From NCBI GenBank assembly GCA_038207425.1, contig JBBQZU010000006.1, positions 78,489-142,488 on the forward strand: DNA of 64,000 bases, in the 5' to 3' direction. The stretch's first letter is position 1, and every line of letters starts with the position of its first letter. The notes under the pieces are model-generated. The model was not told the origin of the DNA and did not search any database. It saw only the letters and a list, made by a program, of their open reading frames with translations. Below are positions 44,690 through 53,308 of the stretch, piece by piece. Source of the DNA: JBBQZU01 sp038207425 (lineage in GTDB: Bacteria; Bacteroidota; Bacteroidia; Flavobacteriales_D; Cryomorphaceae). The position numbers and the translations under genes are program-made.

Positions 44690-45093
44690 TTGGTAATATT
44701 CATCAGTTGGTTTTCGCTTTGCTGGGTTGCTTCGTTGCGATCGTTATCGTAGCTGCCCTTGGCTTGAATTGACGCTTCCTGTCTTACATTTTGAAGCTCA
44801 AAGAATACCTTAGGAACGCGGCCTTTTATTTTCTGAAAACCCTGTTGAATGTCGCATTGGAGTTGAAGCCTGAGGCGACGGCAAAGGACAAACTGGTATA
44901 TGGATTGTGGTCATTCTTGCAACTGGTAATGGCCACTTTTGCTTCGTGCAATAAAACCAAACTCTGATCTTGATCAGTGTTTCGTTTCCTACACCAAACG
45001 TTTCTGTTTCTTGAGAATGAAACAGTCCTTTACTCAGATGAACCCAAGTCATTTCTGGCGCTCAGGAGTGAATGCATTGTTGAGCCATCTTGA
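44690..45093 (-). pseudogene. Decayed AraC-family regulator tail and an adjoining coding-like frame
   Basis: At 44826-44955 one minus-strand frame reads 'LHEAKVAITSCKNDHNPYTS', 'LSFAVASGFNSNATFNRVFR' and K before TAA. This is the second helix-turn-helix of an AraC-type regulator ('A...GF.S.(A/S)TFNRVFKK'). Continuing in another frame is a coding-like tail 'VPKVFFELQNVRQEASIQAK', 'GSYDNDRNEATQQSENQLMN', 'ITNEMGK' ending with TAG near 44680, of unknown family. The stretch is therefore a graveyard of at least one regulator. From 44518 to about 44676 nothing is seen. Confidence 0.55.
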
Positions 45094-46071
45094 TTATTTC
45101 TCATCTGAATCTTTCTTAGCAGCCTTTTCCTTTTTTCTGAAGTAACCTCTAAGCAAAAAACTATGCTGCGCGGCTTCCAGAACTTCATCCAGTTTTTTAG
45201 AACTGCTTTCAAGGTTCTTTATCATCTCTTTCAAATGTGCAGCCGTTTCCTTGTCGTGTAAAAGCATACCCACTGGGGTGTTTGTATCCTTCTCAGCAGC
45301 TTGCAAATTGCTTATTATGGCATTGGCGGTATCGGCTATCTGCTTGAAATGTTGTGCCGATGCTTTAAGCGAATTAAACAGAATGGTGTCGTTTACCAGT
45401 TCATTGGCCAGATTGCCTTTTTTATTCAGTCCGACGCTGAAATCATTGAGCGATTGCAACAATTTTGCCGCCCCGGCAGAAGCAACACTCAGGGATGCGG
45501 TGGCTGCATCAATATTATCATACACCTGATTGTCGCCAATAAGTTTGCCTAGGGTTCCTTCGCCTGCAAGCAGATTTTTACTGACTGTTTTTAAATCACT
45601 GGTAATCGATAACAGATTCACATTATTCTCCTGAAGGGTATTGACCATGTCTTCCTGCGTAAACGTTTTCTCTACCTGTAAAGTGTCTCCAGATTCTACA
45701 TTAGCTCTTCTGGAATTGCCACCATAAATGATTAAAATTTTATTGCCAATAAGGCCATCGCTGCCGAGTCTTATTTTAGCATTCTTGCGAATATATTCTT
45801 GGGCCTTTACTTCCAGGTTGATGATTACTTCAACCTGCGACTCATTGTAAAAACTAAGTTTGCCCACGGTGCCAATCTTTACCCCGGAGAACCATACATT
45901 GTTGCCGGTTTGTAAACCACCCACATCATCGAAAATGGCAACAACTTTCATTTTCTTTTTGAAGGTTGCGTGCAGGTTGCCGATCATTAATATTCCGGCA
46001 ATTAAGAACGCTATCCCAATCAGGACAAAAAGACCTACCCAGATGGCGCGTTTGTTTGAAGTTTCGTTCAT
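45094..46071 (-). CDS. MlaD-like MCE-domain lipid-transport protein
   Basis: A 325-residue protein with one N-terminal membrane span ('AIWVGLFVLIGIAFLIAGIL') and a single MCE domain ('VVAIFDDVGGLQTGNNVWFSG' to 'GLIGNKILIIYGG', about residues 40-120), followed by a long helical region with a charged C-terminus. MCE proteins form hexameric rings that carry lipids between the membranes. Its start overlaps the MlaF-like gene by 4 bases (ATGA, 46068-46071). It is the last gene of the seven-gene coupled run. Confidence 0.9.
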   Translation of the reverse strand: MNETSNKRAIWVGLFVLIGIAFLIAGILMIGNLHATFKKKMKVVAIFDDVGGLQTGNNVWFSGVKIGTVGKLSFYNESQVEVIINLEVKAQEYIRKNAKIRLGSDGLIGNKILIIYGGNSRRANVESGDTLQVEKTFTQEDMVNTLQENNVNLLSITSDLKTVSKNLLAGEGTLGKLIGDNQVYDNIDAATASLSVASAGAAKLLQSLNDFSVGLNKKGNLANELVNDTILFNSLKASAQHFKQIADTANAIISNLQAAEKDTNTPVGMLLHDKETAAHLKEMIKNLESSSKKLDEVLEAAQHSFLLRGYFRKKEKAAKKDSDEK

Positions 46072-46844
46072 GGTGTCTGTATAAAATTGTAGTTGTAAAA
46101 ACTATTTATTTGTTCGTCATCGCTAGTAAAGACTTCTTCGAATTTTCCGGTCTTCAGAAATTTTCCATCCAATAACATCGCTACCCGATTGGCAGTCGAC
46201 TTAGCACAAGTGAGGTCATGTGTAATAATAATGGAACTTGTGTTGTATCGTTGTTGCACTTCGTTTATTAGTTCATTAATTTCAGCGCTCGTTATCGGAT
46301 CGAGGCCAGAAGTAGGTTCATCATACAACATTATTTCTGGTTTCAGGATAAGCGTGCGGGCAATACCAATCCTTTTTCGTTGGCCGCCGGAAAGGTCTGC
46401 GGGCATGCGCGAAATTTTATCGCTTAAGCCCACTGCATCCAGCGCTTCATCTACTGCTAGGTCTACCTCTTTTTTAGTTAGGTGCTTGTAGTTCATTGTT
46501 AATGGAAACGCCAGATTATTATAGACATTCATGCTGTCGTAGAGTGCACTGCTCTGAAATGCAAACCCAATGCGGAGTCGGAGTTCATTGAGTTCAATTT
46601 CGTTGATATTTGTAATGTTCTTTCCCAATACGATTACATCACCTTCGTCAGGCTTTAGCAAACGGACGATGATTTTTATCAAGACAGATTTACCTGAGCC
46701 AGACTTGCCCAGCACAGCCACATTTTCACCCTTGAACAAAGTAAAGTCTACACCCTTCAGCACATCCAAATCACCAAAGGACTTATAGAGTCCATTGATG
46801 GAAATTACTGGTTCACTAACTGTTATGTGTTCTAGCTCTTGCAT
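46068..46844 (-). CDS. MlaF-like ABC ATPase of the MCE lipid transporter
   Basis: A 258-residue ATPase with Walker A 'VLGKSGSGKSVLIKII', Q-loop 'IGFAFQSSALYDSMNVYNNL', signature 'DLSGGQRKRIGIARTL', Walker B 'IMLYDEPTSGLDP' and switch histidine 'SIIITHDL'. The YNNLAFPLTMN and RKR-type signature are typical of MlaF/Mkl. It energises lipid movement with the neighbouring MlaE and MlaD partners. The MlaE stop lies only 3 bases upstream. Confidence 0.93.
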   Translation of the reverse strand: MQELEHITVSEPVISINGLYKSFGDLDVLKGVDFTLFKGENVAVLGKSGSGKSVLIKIIVRLLKPDEGDVIVLGKNITNINEIELNELRLRIGFAFQSSALYDSMNVYNNLAFPLTMNYKHLTKKEVDLAVDEALDAVGLSDKISRMPADLSGGQRKRIGIARTLILKPEIMLYDEPTSGLDPITSAEINELINEVQQRYNTSSIIITHDLTCAKSTANRVAMLLDGKFLKTGKFEEVFTSDDEQINSFYNYNFIQTP

Positions 46845-46847
46845 GGT

Positions 46848-47642
46848 TTAGTAAGTCCTGATCCAGTTTGACAGTTGAACGATAATCACTTCTTCAAGAA
46901 ATATCAGGAACATTGCCAGCACAACAGACTGATTCGCAGCACGGCCAACGCCTCTCGTTCCTTGTACGGCATTGAAGCCCTTATAGCAACCTATTATGCC
47001 GATGGTAAAACCATAGGCAATAGATTTTGTGAGTGAAGTAAAAAGATCCAGAAAGGAAACGGATGAAAACGCTTCTTGGAAAAAACTTATGATACCAGTA
47101 TCCTCTTCCGAGTGTACGTTAAAATAGGATCCTAAAAGCCCTACACAAATGCAGTAGAGCGATAGGATCGGGATGGTGATGGTGGTTGCGGTAACACGCG
47201 TTACCACCAGATATCTGAAAGGATTGATCGCGCTTACTTCCATGGCATCAATTTGCTCAGTCACTTTCATGGAACTCAGCTCAGCGCCAATGCTAGAGCC
47301 AACTTTTCCGGCACAAATAAGGGCCGTTACCAATGGTCCCAAGGCGCGTACAATGGCGATGCCGATAAGCGAAGGCAGCCAAGAAGTGGCTCCAAAGTCC
47401 TCTAAAGAAGGGCGCGATTGCTTGGTGAAAACAACCCCGATGATAAATCCTGTAACGGTGATGAGTGGGAGCGATTTTAAGCCGATCTCAAAACACTGGT
47501 TTATGATTTCACGAAAGTGAAATGGGGGTTTGAATACTTCCTTAAAATAACGCGTAGTAAACACATAGGCCTTATAAAAATCAGCAAAAAATTGATCAAG
47601 CCCTTTTGATAATACATATGTTTTTGAAACAGGTTTTTTCAT
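46848..47642 (-). CDS. MlaE-like permease of the MCE lipid transporter
   Basis: A 264-residue integral membrane protein of the MlaE/YrbE family. Landmarks: 'PLITVTGFIIGVVFTKQSRP', 'GPLVTALICAGKVGSSIGAE', 'LSSMKVTEQIDAMEVSAINP' and 'SIAYGFTIGIIGCYKGFNA'. The E-Q-I-D-A coupling segment for the ATPase is intact. Its ATG overlaps the stop of the upstream unknown gene by 4 bases (47639-47642), coupling the MCE genes to the exporter genes upstream. Confidence 0.92.
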   Translation of the reverse strand: MKKPVSKTYVLSKGLDQFFADFYKAYVFTTRYFKEVFKPPFHFREIINQCFEIGLKSLPLITVTGFIIGVVFTKQSRPSLEDFGATSWLPSLIGIAIVRALGPLVTALICAGKVGSSIGAELSSMKVTEQIDAMEVSAINPFRYLVVTRVTATTITIPILSLYCICVGLLGSYFNVHSEEDTGIISFFQEAFSSVSFLDLFTSLTKSIAYGFTIGIIGCYKGFNAVQGTRGVGRAANQSVVLAMFLIFLEEVIIVQLSNWIRTY

Positions 47643-48019
47643 GACAATATGTTGCTATTAAACTTATTGTAATTTATTGATGCCGAAATAAATACAGCAA
47701 CAGGTTTTTCTGTAGTGGCATGTTGCTCTCCTTTTACCTTCATCCAATCTTTGTCTATCCCTCTTTTCCGCTGGCCCACAGATTTTGTTCTCTTAAAGCG
47801 CAAGAAGGGTTTGCGGTATTTCAAAATATGGTTGAAGAACCCTTTAATGGGCTCTGGTGCGCGATTTGATGGGGTTTTGTGTGATTGCGACTCGGTTGTA
47901 CTTTTTGATGGAGCAAAAGGCTTTTTTGCCTGGTAGTTGAATTTTATAGACATAGTTGTTTTGCCGGCAAGGAGAGCTACCGCAACAGGGACAACTACAG
48001 ATAACATAACAACCATCAT
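47639..48019 (-). CDS. Unknown basic protein with N-terminal membrane segment, bridging two ABC systems
   Basis: A 126-residue product that overlaps both neighbours by ATGA (48016-48019 and 47639-47642). Residues 1-18 are hydrophobic ('[19 protein letters not shown]'), consistent with a signal or anchor. The rest is strongly basic and low in order ('KYRKPFLRFKRTKSVGQRKR', 'SSTTESQ'-like serine/threonine stretch) with a more ordered end 'EKPVAVFISASINYNKFNSN'. I recognise no family. Coupling at both ends makes a real gene likely, but the weak composition leaves room for a degenerate reading frame. Confidence 0.6.
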   Translation of the reverse strand: MMVVMLSVVVPVAVALLAGKTTMSIKFNYQAKKPFAPSKSTTESQSHKTPSNRAPEPIKGFFNHILKYRKPFLRFKRTKSVGQRKRGIDKDWMKVKGEQHATTEKPVAVFISASINYNKFNSNILS

Positions 48020-48744
48020 ATTTTTGGATTCCCTTGGGTTAAATCATTTGGTGGCAAACCGTGGCTAATTATTTTTCCATCTTCCATGGTGATGGTTCTT
48101 TGGGTTTTGGCGGAAAAATCGAGGTCGTGGGTTACAATTAATAATGACTGATGGTATACTTCTGCCAGCTCTTTGAATATATTGAATACTACATCGCCGT
48201 TGTGTTTGTCAAGGTTTCCGGTAGGTTCATCGCCCATGATAATCAAAGGCTCATTGATTAAAGCCCTGGCTATGGCCACCCGCTGTTTTTGTCCACCGCT
48301 CAGTTGGTTGGGGTATTTTAAGGCTTCTTTTTCTATCCCGAGGATTTTTAATTTCTCATAGGCATTGTGTTCTACTTCCTTGGTCAGGTGTTTTCCCAAT
48401 TTGAGGGCTGGCAACATTACATTTTGCAGGTTATTGAATTCATTGAGCAGGTAGTGAAACTGAAATACGAAACCGATTTTTTCATTTCGTACCAAGGCCA
48501 ATTCAGCATCTTTTCTATTTTTCATTGGGACACTATCCAGAAATAGTTCTCCTTCATAGCTGGTATCCATTGTAGATAGGATATATAGCAAAGTGGATTT
48601 TCCACAGCCAGACTTGCCGACGATGGAAACAAACTCGCCTGCTAGTATAGAAAAACTGATGTCAGTTAGAACCTTTACTGCAATCGGGTCATGGAATGAT
48701 TTACAAATGCCGATAGCTTCTATGACCTTCTTTTCCATACTCAC
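48016..48744 (-). CDS. LolD/MacB-type ABC ATPase
   Basis: A 242-residue ATPase with Walker A '[16 protein letters not shown]', Q-loop '[20 protein letters not shown]', signature '[16 protein letters not shown]' and Walker B '[12 protein letters not shown]', the pattern of the LolD/FtsE/MacB group that pairs with FtsX-type permeases. It overlaps the permease gene by 4 bases (48741-48744) and so forms the energy module of the HlyD-FtsX exporter encoded upstream. Confidence 0.92.
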   Translation of the reverse strand: MSMEKKVIEAIGICKSFHDPIAVKVLTDISFSILAGEFVSIVGKSGCGKSTLLYILSTMDTSYEGELFLDSVPMKNRKDAELALVRNEKIGFVFQFHYLLNEFNNLQNVMLPALKLGKHLTKEVEHNAYEKLKILGIEKEALKYPNQLSGGQKQRVAIARALINEPLIIMGDEPTGNLDKHNGDVVFNIFKELAEVYHQSLLIVTHDLDFSAKTQRTITMEDGKIISHGLPPNDLTQGNPKI

Positions 48745-50000
48745 TTTCCCCTGATAATGTCAACCGGATCTATTCTGCTCGCTTTTCTGGATGGAAAATA
48801 CCCCGCCAAATAGGTGGTGATTATAGAAAAAATGGCTCCTATCAAATAGAATTTTGGATTGTAGTTGATGGGATATGTTTTCACCGTTGGCAATGAAGGC
48901 GTATTAAATGGGATTTCGCCAATAAGAGCAGAGAGTGCTAATCCAAAAATCAATCCCAAGGCTCCACCCACCAAGCCGATGGTTAAGGCAATGGTGATGA
49001 ATATGGCATTAACATCCTTTCCGGAAAAACCGGTCGCTTTAAGAATAGCAATGGAGTCCATTTTTTCATAGATCATCATGTTCAGGATGTTATAGATCCC
49101 AAATCCGGCTACAATTAGTAGTGTAATCCCCACGGCATAAGAAATCAAGGTCCGAACCGAACTTCCGGTTTCAAATTGGGCATTGGCCGTTTGAATGTCT
49201 ATAGCATCTGCTTCAAACAAAGTGCTATATCGTTTAGCTAGTGCAGGAGCGAGTGCCATATCAAATAATTTTATTTGAATATCGGTAACATAGCTTGCTG
49301 GTTTACCGAGCATTTTATGAGTAGTGGCAAGGGTCGTGTAGCTTTGTACTTTGTCTACTTCATCTATCCCTGATTGAAAAAATCCAACTACTTTCAAAGG
49401 AAATTGGATGCCATTGCTGGTCGTTATTTGAATATTATCGCCAATCTGAACAAGCATTTTCTTAGCCGCGCCTATGCCCAAAATAATGCTATTGGGAGTG
49501 TTTTTTAAATCAAGTGTTTTGCCTTGCACCACATAATCCTGAAATGTGAACAGTTTATTTTCTGCATCTACATCAATGCCATTGATCACACCCGTTAAAT
49601 TAATATCGCCCACATTGTAAAAAATGGGTACTGTGGTTTTTGGAGCAACACCGCGTACATTCGAATCATTTTTCAGGGCGCTGATTATGGCTTCACTATT
49701 TCGTATTTCCAGCAGTTCATTTTTTGGTTTCACATGCTTTACAAAATGGTGAGCGCCCAGGTAGGCCGTTGATTTGGCAATGGGTTGAATGGGGGATGGT
49801 AAAATTTCATTGTAGAGTCTTACGTGGGGGGTGCGGTTTAGAATCAAATTGTCGAGCAGGTCGTTTAATCCCGCCATAAAACTGAGCAAGGTGATGAACA
49901 TGGTAATGCTGAAGGTCACGCCAAATGCTGCGACCATTGTTTGCTTGAGTCTTGCTTTCAGCAGCGCCACAGCAATGCCGTAAATGAGTTTTATTTTCAT
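48741..50000 (-). CDS. FtsX/MacB-type ABC permease
   Basis: A 419-residue permease with the four-span MacB/LolC topology. It has an N-terminal span ('KQTMVAAFGVTFSITMFITL'), a periplasmic domain of about 240 residues, then the FtsX domain ('VGITLLIVAGFGIYNILNMM', 'MDSIAILKATGFSGKDVNAI', 'LIGAIFSIITTYLAGYFPSR', '[14 protein letters not shown]'). These machines transmit ATP energy to move substrates in the periplasm or extract lipids. The 3' end overlaps the ATPase gene and its ATG overlaps the adaptor stop (49997-50000). Confidence 0.9.
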   Translation of the reverse strand: MKIKLIYGIAVALLKARLKQTMVAAFGVTFSITMFITLLSFMAGLNDLLDNLILNRTPHVRLYNEILPSPIQPIAKSTAYLGAHHFVKHVKPKNELLEIRNSEAIISALKNDSNVRGVAPKTTVPIFYNVGDINLTGVINGIDVDAENKLFTFQDYVVQGKTLDLKNTPNSIILGIGAAKKMLVQIGDNIQITTSNGIQFPLKVVGFFQSGIDEVDKVQSYTTLATTHKMLGKPASYVTDIQIKLFDMALAPALAKRYSTLFEADAIDIQTANAQFETGSSVRTLISYAVGITLLIVAGFGIYNILNMMIYEKMDSIAILKATGFSGKDVNAIFITIALTIGLVGGALGLIFGLALSALIGEIPFNTPSLPTVKTYPINYNPKFYLIGAIFSIITTYLAGYFPSRKASRIDPVDIIRGK

Positions 50001-51103
50001 TGCTCAGGCAGAATGAGTTCTTCATTTACATCTATACCCGAGAGAATTTCTACCATTTGGTAATCCTTCAATCCTGTTTTTACGATTAGCTGCTTCCCTG
50101 ATTTATTCTCTACAATAGAATCATTGAGCAGGTAATTTCTTGGTATGAGCAGTGCATCTTTCTTTGTGTGAATCACCACATTCGCTTCAAAGGAAATATT
50201 AGGATACAGTATGCCTGGTGGCCGCACAAACTCCGCTTCAATAGTAAAGGTTTTGCTTTGCACATTCATGATGGGATTGATCTTGGATACCACCGCATTG
50301 AATACCGAATCACGATAGCTATTCAGCACCACCAACACAGGCATACCCAATTTAATGGCCACAATATCATATTCATCGATCTGCATTTCAAGAAGATATT
50401 TTTCTTCATCACCCACAATGGCTATGGGTATTTGCGGTGTTACAATTTCTCCCTTTGTAAGGTTCATCTGATATACCTTTCCTTTTACCTTGCTTTTCAC
50501 CAGGAAGTCATCAGCATTTTTATTGCTGATTAAGAGGTTGTTTTGGGCTTGTTTCGAGAGATACGCCAATTGCTTCTCTAGTTCTGCCAGCGTTTCTTTT
50601 GCAGACGAATATTTGGTTTTTGAGTTTTTGTACGCAAGTTCTCTCTGCTCTAGTTCTACTTTAGAACCAACGTTTTGCGACCATAAACTTTCCTGCCTTT
50701 CAAGAAGGGATGCATCATTTTCCATTTGACTTTTGGTCAAAGCCACAACAGATCTGGCTTCATCCAATTTCCCGCGATTGAAATTCAAGCCATTGAATTC
50801 CGCTGATAATTTGGCATTGTCAACCATCAACTGCTGGGCATCATTGGCTATGGAGAGTATTGGAGAACCAATTTCCACATCTGCTCCTTCGTCTGCGAAT
50901 ATTTCATCGACAATACCGCTAACTGTTGCAAAAACCTGGTATTGATTTTTGCTTACAATAACTCCTGAAGCATAGACAGATTCAGTGATGGCTTGCCGAT
51001 GCGGCCTTATGGTCTCCTCCTTGGATTGGCATGCACCCGCCACCACAAGGGATATTACAAGGGCAATTGTGAGGTACTTCTGCAGGGAACCACTGTCTTT
51101 CAT
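49997..51103 (-). CDS. HlyD/RND-type periplasmic adaptor lipoprotein
   Basis: A 368-residue membrane-fusion protein with lipobox 'VVAGAC'. A barrel-sandwich/lipoyl-like half ('VYASGVIVSKNQYQVFATVSG' to 'VEIGSPILSIAND') is followed by a long coiled-coil hairpin (about 105-200, 'LESLWSQNVGSKVELEQREL'-like), the return half ('VKSKVKGKVYQMNLTKGEIV') and a beta-barrel domain. It would bridge the FtsX-type permease to an outer-membrane factor; none is encoded in the window. It heads the seven-gene coupled run. Confidence 0.9.
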   Translation of the reverse strand: MKDSGSLQKYLTIALVISLVVAGACQSKEETIRPHRQAITESVYASGVIVSKNQYQVFATVSGIVDEIFADEGADVEIGSPILSIANDAQQLMVDNAKLSAEFNGLNFNRGKLDEARSVVALTKSQMENDASLLERQESLWSQNVGSKVELEQRELAYKNSKTKYSSAKETLAELEKQLAYLSKQAQNNLLISNKNADDFLVKSKVKGKVYQMNLTKGEIVTPQIPIAIVGDEEKYLLEMQIDEYDIVAIKLGMPVLVVLNSYRDSVFNAVVSKINPIMNVQSKTFTIEAEFVRPPGILYPNISFEANVVIHTKKDALLIPRNYLLNDSIVENKSGKQLIVKTGLKDYQMVEILSGIDVNEELILPEQ

Positions 51104-51185
51104 AATTTTCGCATTTTGTTCATGCGGTGTAGCCGCTTAAAATCGCGGGGCATCTTTTTTGATAGGGCTTCGAGAATTTTCCGAA

Positions 51186-51905
51186 TTACAATATCCCATC
51201 TATTTCTACAAACTCGACACCTTTATAAACAGTTTGGAGTCGGTCATAGAAATTTCGCAACGACTGGGTGCCGTTGTGGCATAAGTATTCCCACAAGTAG
51301 GGCGCAAATAGTAAAGTTAGGGTATTGTCTGTTCCAGCTTCGAGCGCTGCCAAGGCCGCAATGTAGAAATCCCGGTGCTTCTGTTCTACTTTATACGCAT
51401 AGGTGAAGCTTATCTGAGCCATATAATTTCCTGAAGCGTTTACATTTTTGAGAAATTCTGGATACATCGTATTGTACTCATAACTCTCGCCTTCAATAGA
51501 TTCTTTTGAATTATCAATTGTTGATTCCACCGTAAACTCAGGGGTTATTTCAGGTATGGCTTCTCCCATCCTTATCAAAACAACTTTGTGATTTCCAGCA
51601 TAAATCAACTCTGCTCCAGATGCAGCTTTAAAAAGTTTAGCGATTTCAGGATGACCTTCTTCCGCCGCTTTCTTGCTGTAAGCCGCGTACTTAAAATGGG
51701 CAGTGGTCTCCCCTTTATAAGCATCGCGCATGTTTTGGATGGTTAGCACTTGTGGATCTTGTAAATCGCCCTTCTCTTCTGCTGGCAGAAGAACTTCTTC
51801 TGATACTATTACTTCACTGGTATCTGCTTTTTTCTCACTACAAGATTGGAGAAGAGCGCCTGCAAAGGCAATTCCAACAAGACAGATTAACATCGATTTT
51901 TTCAT
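51186..51905 (-). CDS. Exported rubrerythrin-like diiron protein with a degenerate ribbon
   Basis: The frame opens at 51956, but the ATG at 51905 ('MKKSMLICLVGIAFAGALLQSC') gives a lipoprotein signal, so it is preferred. The diiron four-helix bundle is recognisable: 'NMRDAYKGETTAHFKYAAYS', 'FKAASGAELIYAGNHKVVLI' and 'VEQKHRDFYIAALAALEAG', with the expected Glu/His ligands. Rubrerythrins remove peroxide. The C-terminus where the rubredoxin zinc ribbon should sit reads 'YLCHNGTQSLRNFYDRLQTV' and keeps only one of the four expected cysteines. It is separated by 82 bases from the adaptor gene downstream. Confidence 0.8.
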   Translation of the reverse strand: MKKSMLICLVGIAFAGALLQSCSEKKADTSEVIVSEEVLLPAEEKGDLQDPQVLTIQNMRDAYKGETTAHFKYAAYSKKAAEEGHPEIAKLFKAASGAELIYAGNHKVVLIRMGEAIPEITPEFTVESTIDNSKESIEGESYEYNTMYPEFLKNVNASGNYMAQISFTYAYKVEQKHRDFYIAALAALEAGTDNTLTLLFAPYLWEYLCHNGTQSLRNFYDRLQTVYKGVEFVEIDGIL

Positions 51906-51974
51906 TTTCGCTTTATTTAAATTGATTTTGTTTTTTTTTGTTGTTCGTTGTATCAATTTTTGAATTGAGCAACT

Positions 51975-52442
51975 TTACTCTTTTGGTGTATCACCGAAAT
52001 CGGGTAGAGCCAATGCTATTTCGGCTCCATGTTTGAAAACCAATTGTCCACCCAAATATCCTGTCCTAGCCACAGAGCCAATCAATGCGGCAAACAACAA
52101 AAAACTTGTCCATTTGGCCCAGGCTTTTTGATAATTGAAAAAATACATCGCTACTCTGATAAGCCCTGTAATAATGGCCAGCCAAAGTGTTGCAAGAGCG
52201 GCTTCTTCAAGCATTTCTAGTGGTTCTGTCTATATGCCATCCGTCATTCCATCGCCGGCATAGCTGCCACTTGTATATGCCGCTATTGCGCCGAGTGCGC
52301 CGAGCGTGAGCAGATAGAGCGAAGCATGCTTGAAAAATATATTTTTGCTAAATAGCGCAATGAATTCGGATAAGAACCCTGCCATCAATAAGGCTATCGG
52401 AAAGTGAATAACCATGGCATGAAGGTGTGGTGCTGTGATCAT
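51975..52442 (-). pseudogene. DUF2231-family membrane protein interrupted by an in-frame TAG
   Basis: One continuous frame runs from ATG 52442 ('MITAPHLHAMVIHFPIALLM', 'GFLSEFIALFSKNIFFKHAS', 'LGALGAIAAYTSGSYAGDGM') through a TAG at 52230-52232 into 'TEPLEMLEEAALATLWLAII', 'MYFFNYQKAWAKWTSFLLFA' and 'ARTGYLGGQLVFKHGAEI'. The two halves together form a full DUF2231 four-span protein of 155 codons. The frame is otherwise intact, so the mutation is recent, a sequencing error, or a readthrough site. The second half has its own ATG at 52214 and might be translated separately. Confidence 0.75.
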
Positions 52443-52454
52443 AACTTGGTCCTT

Positions 52455-52847
52455 TTATGAATGATTATGAAGTACTATAAAATGCTTTTTCACAAAAGCG
52501 TCCTTTTCGTTATGGGTCATCATATCTGCTGATTCAATATCAATTATTACATTCTTAAAATGTAGGTCCTTATATAGGTAGTTATGCAGTTCCAATTTTG
52601 CATCTGTAGGCCCAAATAGGAGTACGTGGTCATAATGCAAAATGGCTTGTGCAATTTCTTTATAGAAGGCCTCATGCATTTGCTGTTCTTTGTGGTGCAT
52701 GATGCTTTCACTCCTTTTCAAAGCTTCTTCCTTCGTATCAAAAGTAAATTCTGACGAAATGGAGCGGCTATTTTTCTCGTTGTTCAAATCGATTAGATTA
52801 GCCATTGAATGATCCATCCAAATGCCTAATCTATTTTGTGTTTTCAA
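52455..52847 (-). CDS. Uncharacterised conserved-looking protein
   Basis: A 130-residue soluble protein ('RLGIWMDHSMANLIDLNNEK', 'ESIMHHKEQQMHEAFYKEIA', 'YDHVLLFGPTDAKLELHNYL', 'NVIIDIESADMMTHNEKDAF'). The order (a beta-rich start with 'GIWMDHSMANLI', a helix, then 'vLLFGPTDAKxEL' and 'xxADMMTxNE') is consistent with a small eRF1/pelota-tail-like fold seen in some bacterial proteins, but I cannot confirm it. It lies just upstream of the broken DUF2231 gene on the same strand. Confidence 0.65.
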   Translation of the reverse strand: MKTQNRLGIWMDHSMANLIDLNNEKNSRSISSEFTFDTKEEALKRSESIMHHKEQQMHEAFYKEIAQAILHYDHVLLFGPTDAKLELHNYLYKDLHFKNVIIDIESADMMTHNEKDAFVKKHFIVLHNHS

Positions 52848-52887
52848 TTTTGAGTTTTTTATTAGCTTGAGTAAAAACTTTTAGGAT

Positions 52888-53301
52888 TTAAATAAAAGTG
52901 TGATCGGCTACGACCTCACTCACGGCCAAACCCCAATGCGAAATTTTCCGCCCAAGGGTATAGTACATTCGTTTGAATCCCATTTCCAGGGCGTATGGTG
53001 TAAATCCCATTTCCAGGTTACTTTCTTTGCCGCCCCACCATTCATCGGTTCGCATATAGAAACCTTTGATGCTTCCCGTATCGCCCATGCATAAAAGCTC
53101 AAACTCCATAGGTTTGATTTCTTCATTAATGATGACCAATTCCTTTCCTAAGGTATTGGCCAGCACTTCGGCTTCCATATGTCTCAACGATCCGATTTTG
53201 GGCACTGTAATGGATGCCGCATCACCCACTCCCAGCATATTTCTAACTGCACTGTGCCCATATAAATTGCAGCCCAGAATAATGATATGTGGCTTTTTCA
53301 T
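52888..53301 (-). pseudogene. SQR-type flavoprotein with a large internal deletion
   Basis: The first residues 'MKKPHIIILGCNLYG' are the N-terminal FAD-binding strand of an SQR/NDH-like flavoprotein (normally G-G-x-x-x-G). The frame then jumps within a few residues to the C-terminal part: 'MLGVGDAASITVPKIGSLRH', 'MEAEVLANTLGKELVIINEE', 'MEFELLCMGDTGSIKGFYMR', 'TDEWWGGKESNLEMGFTPYA'. A full-length protein of this family has about 370-400 residues; here 137 remain, so some 250 residues are missing in frame. The product cannot bind FAD normally and is presumably a relic. It lies downstream of the peroxiredoxin gene. Confidence 0.8.
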
Positions 53302-53308
53302 ATTGGCA

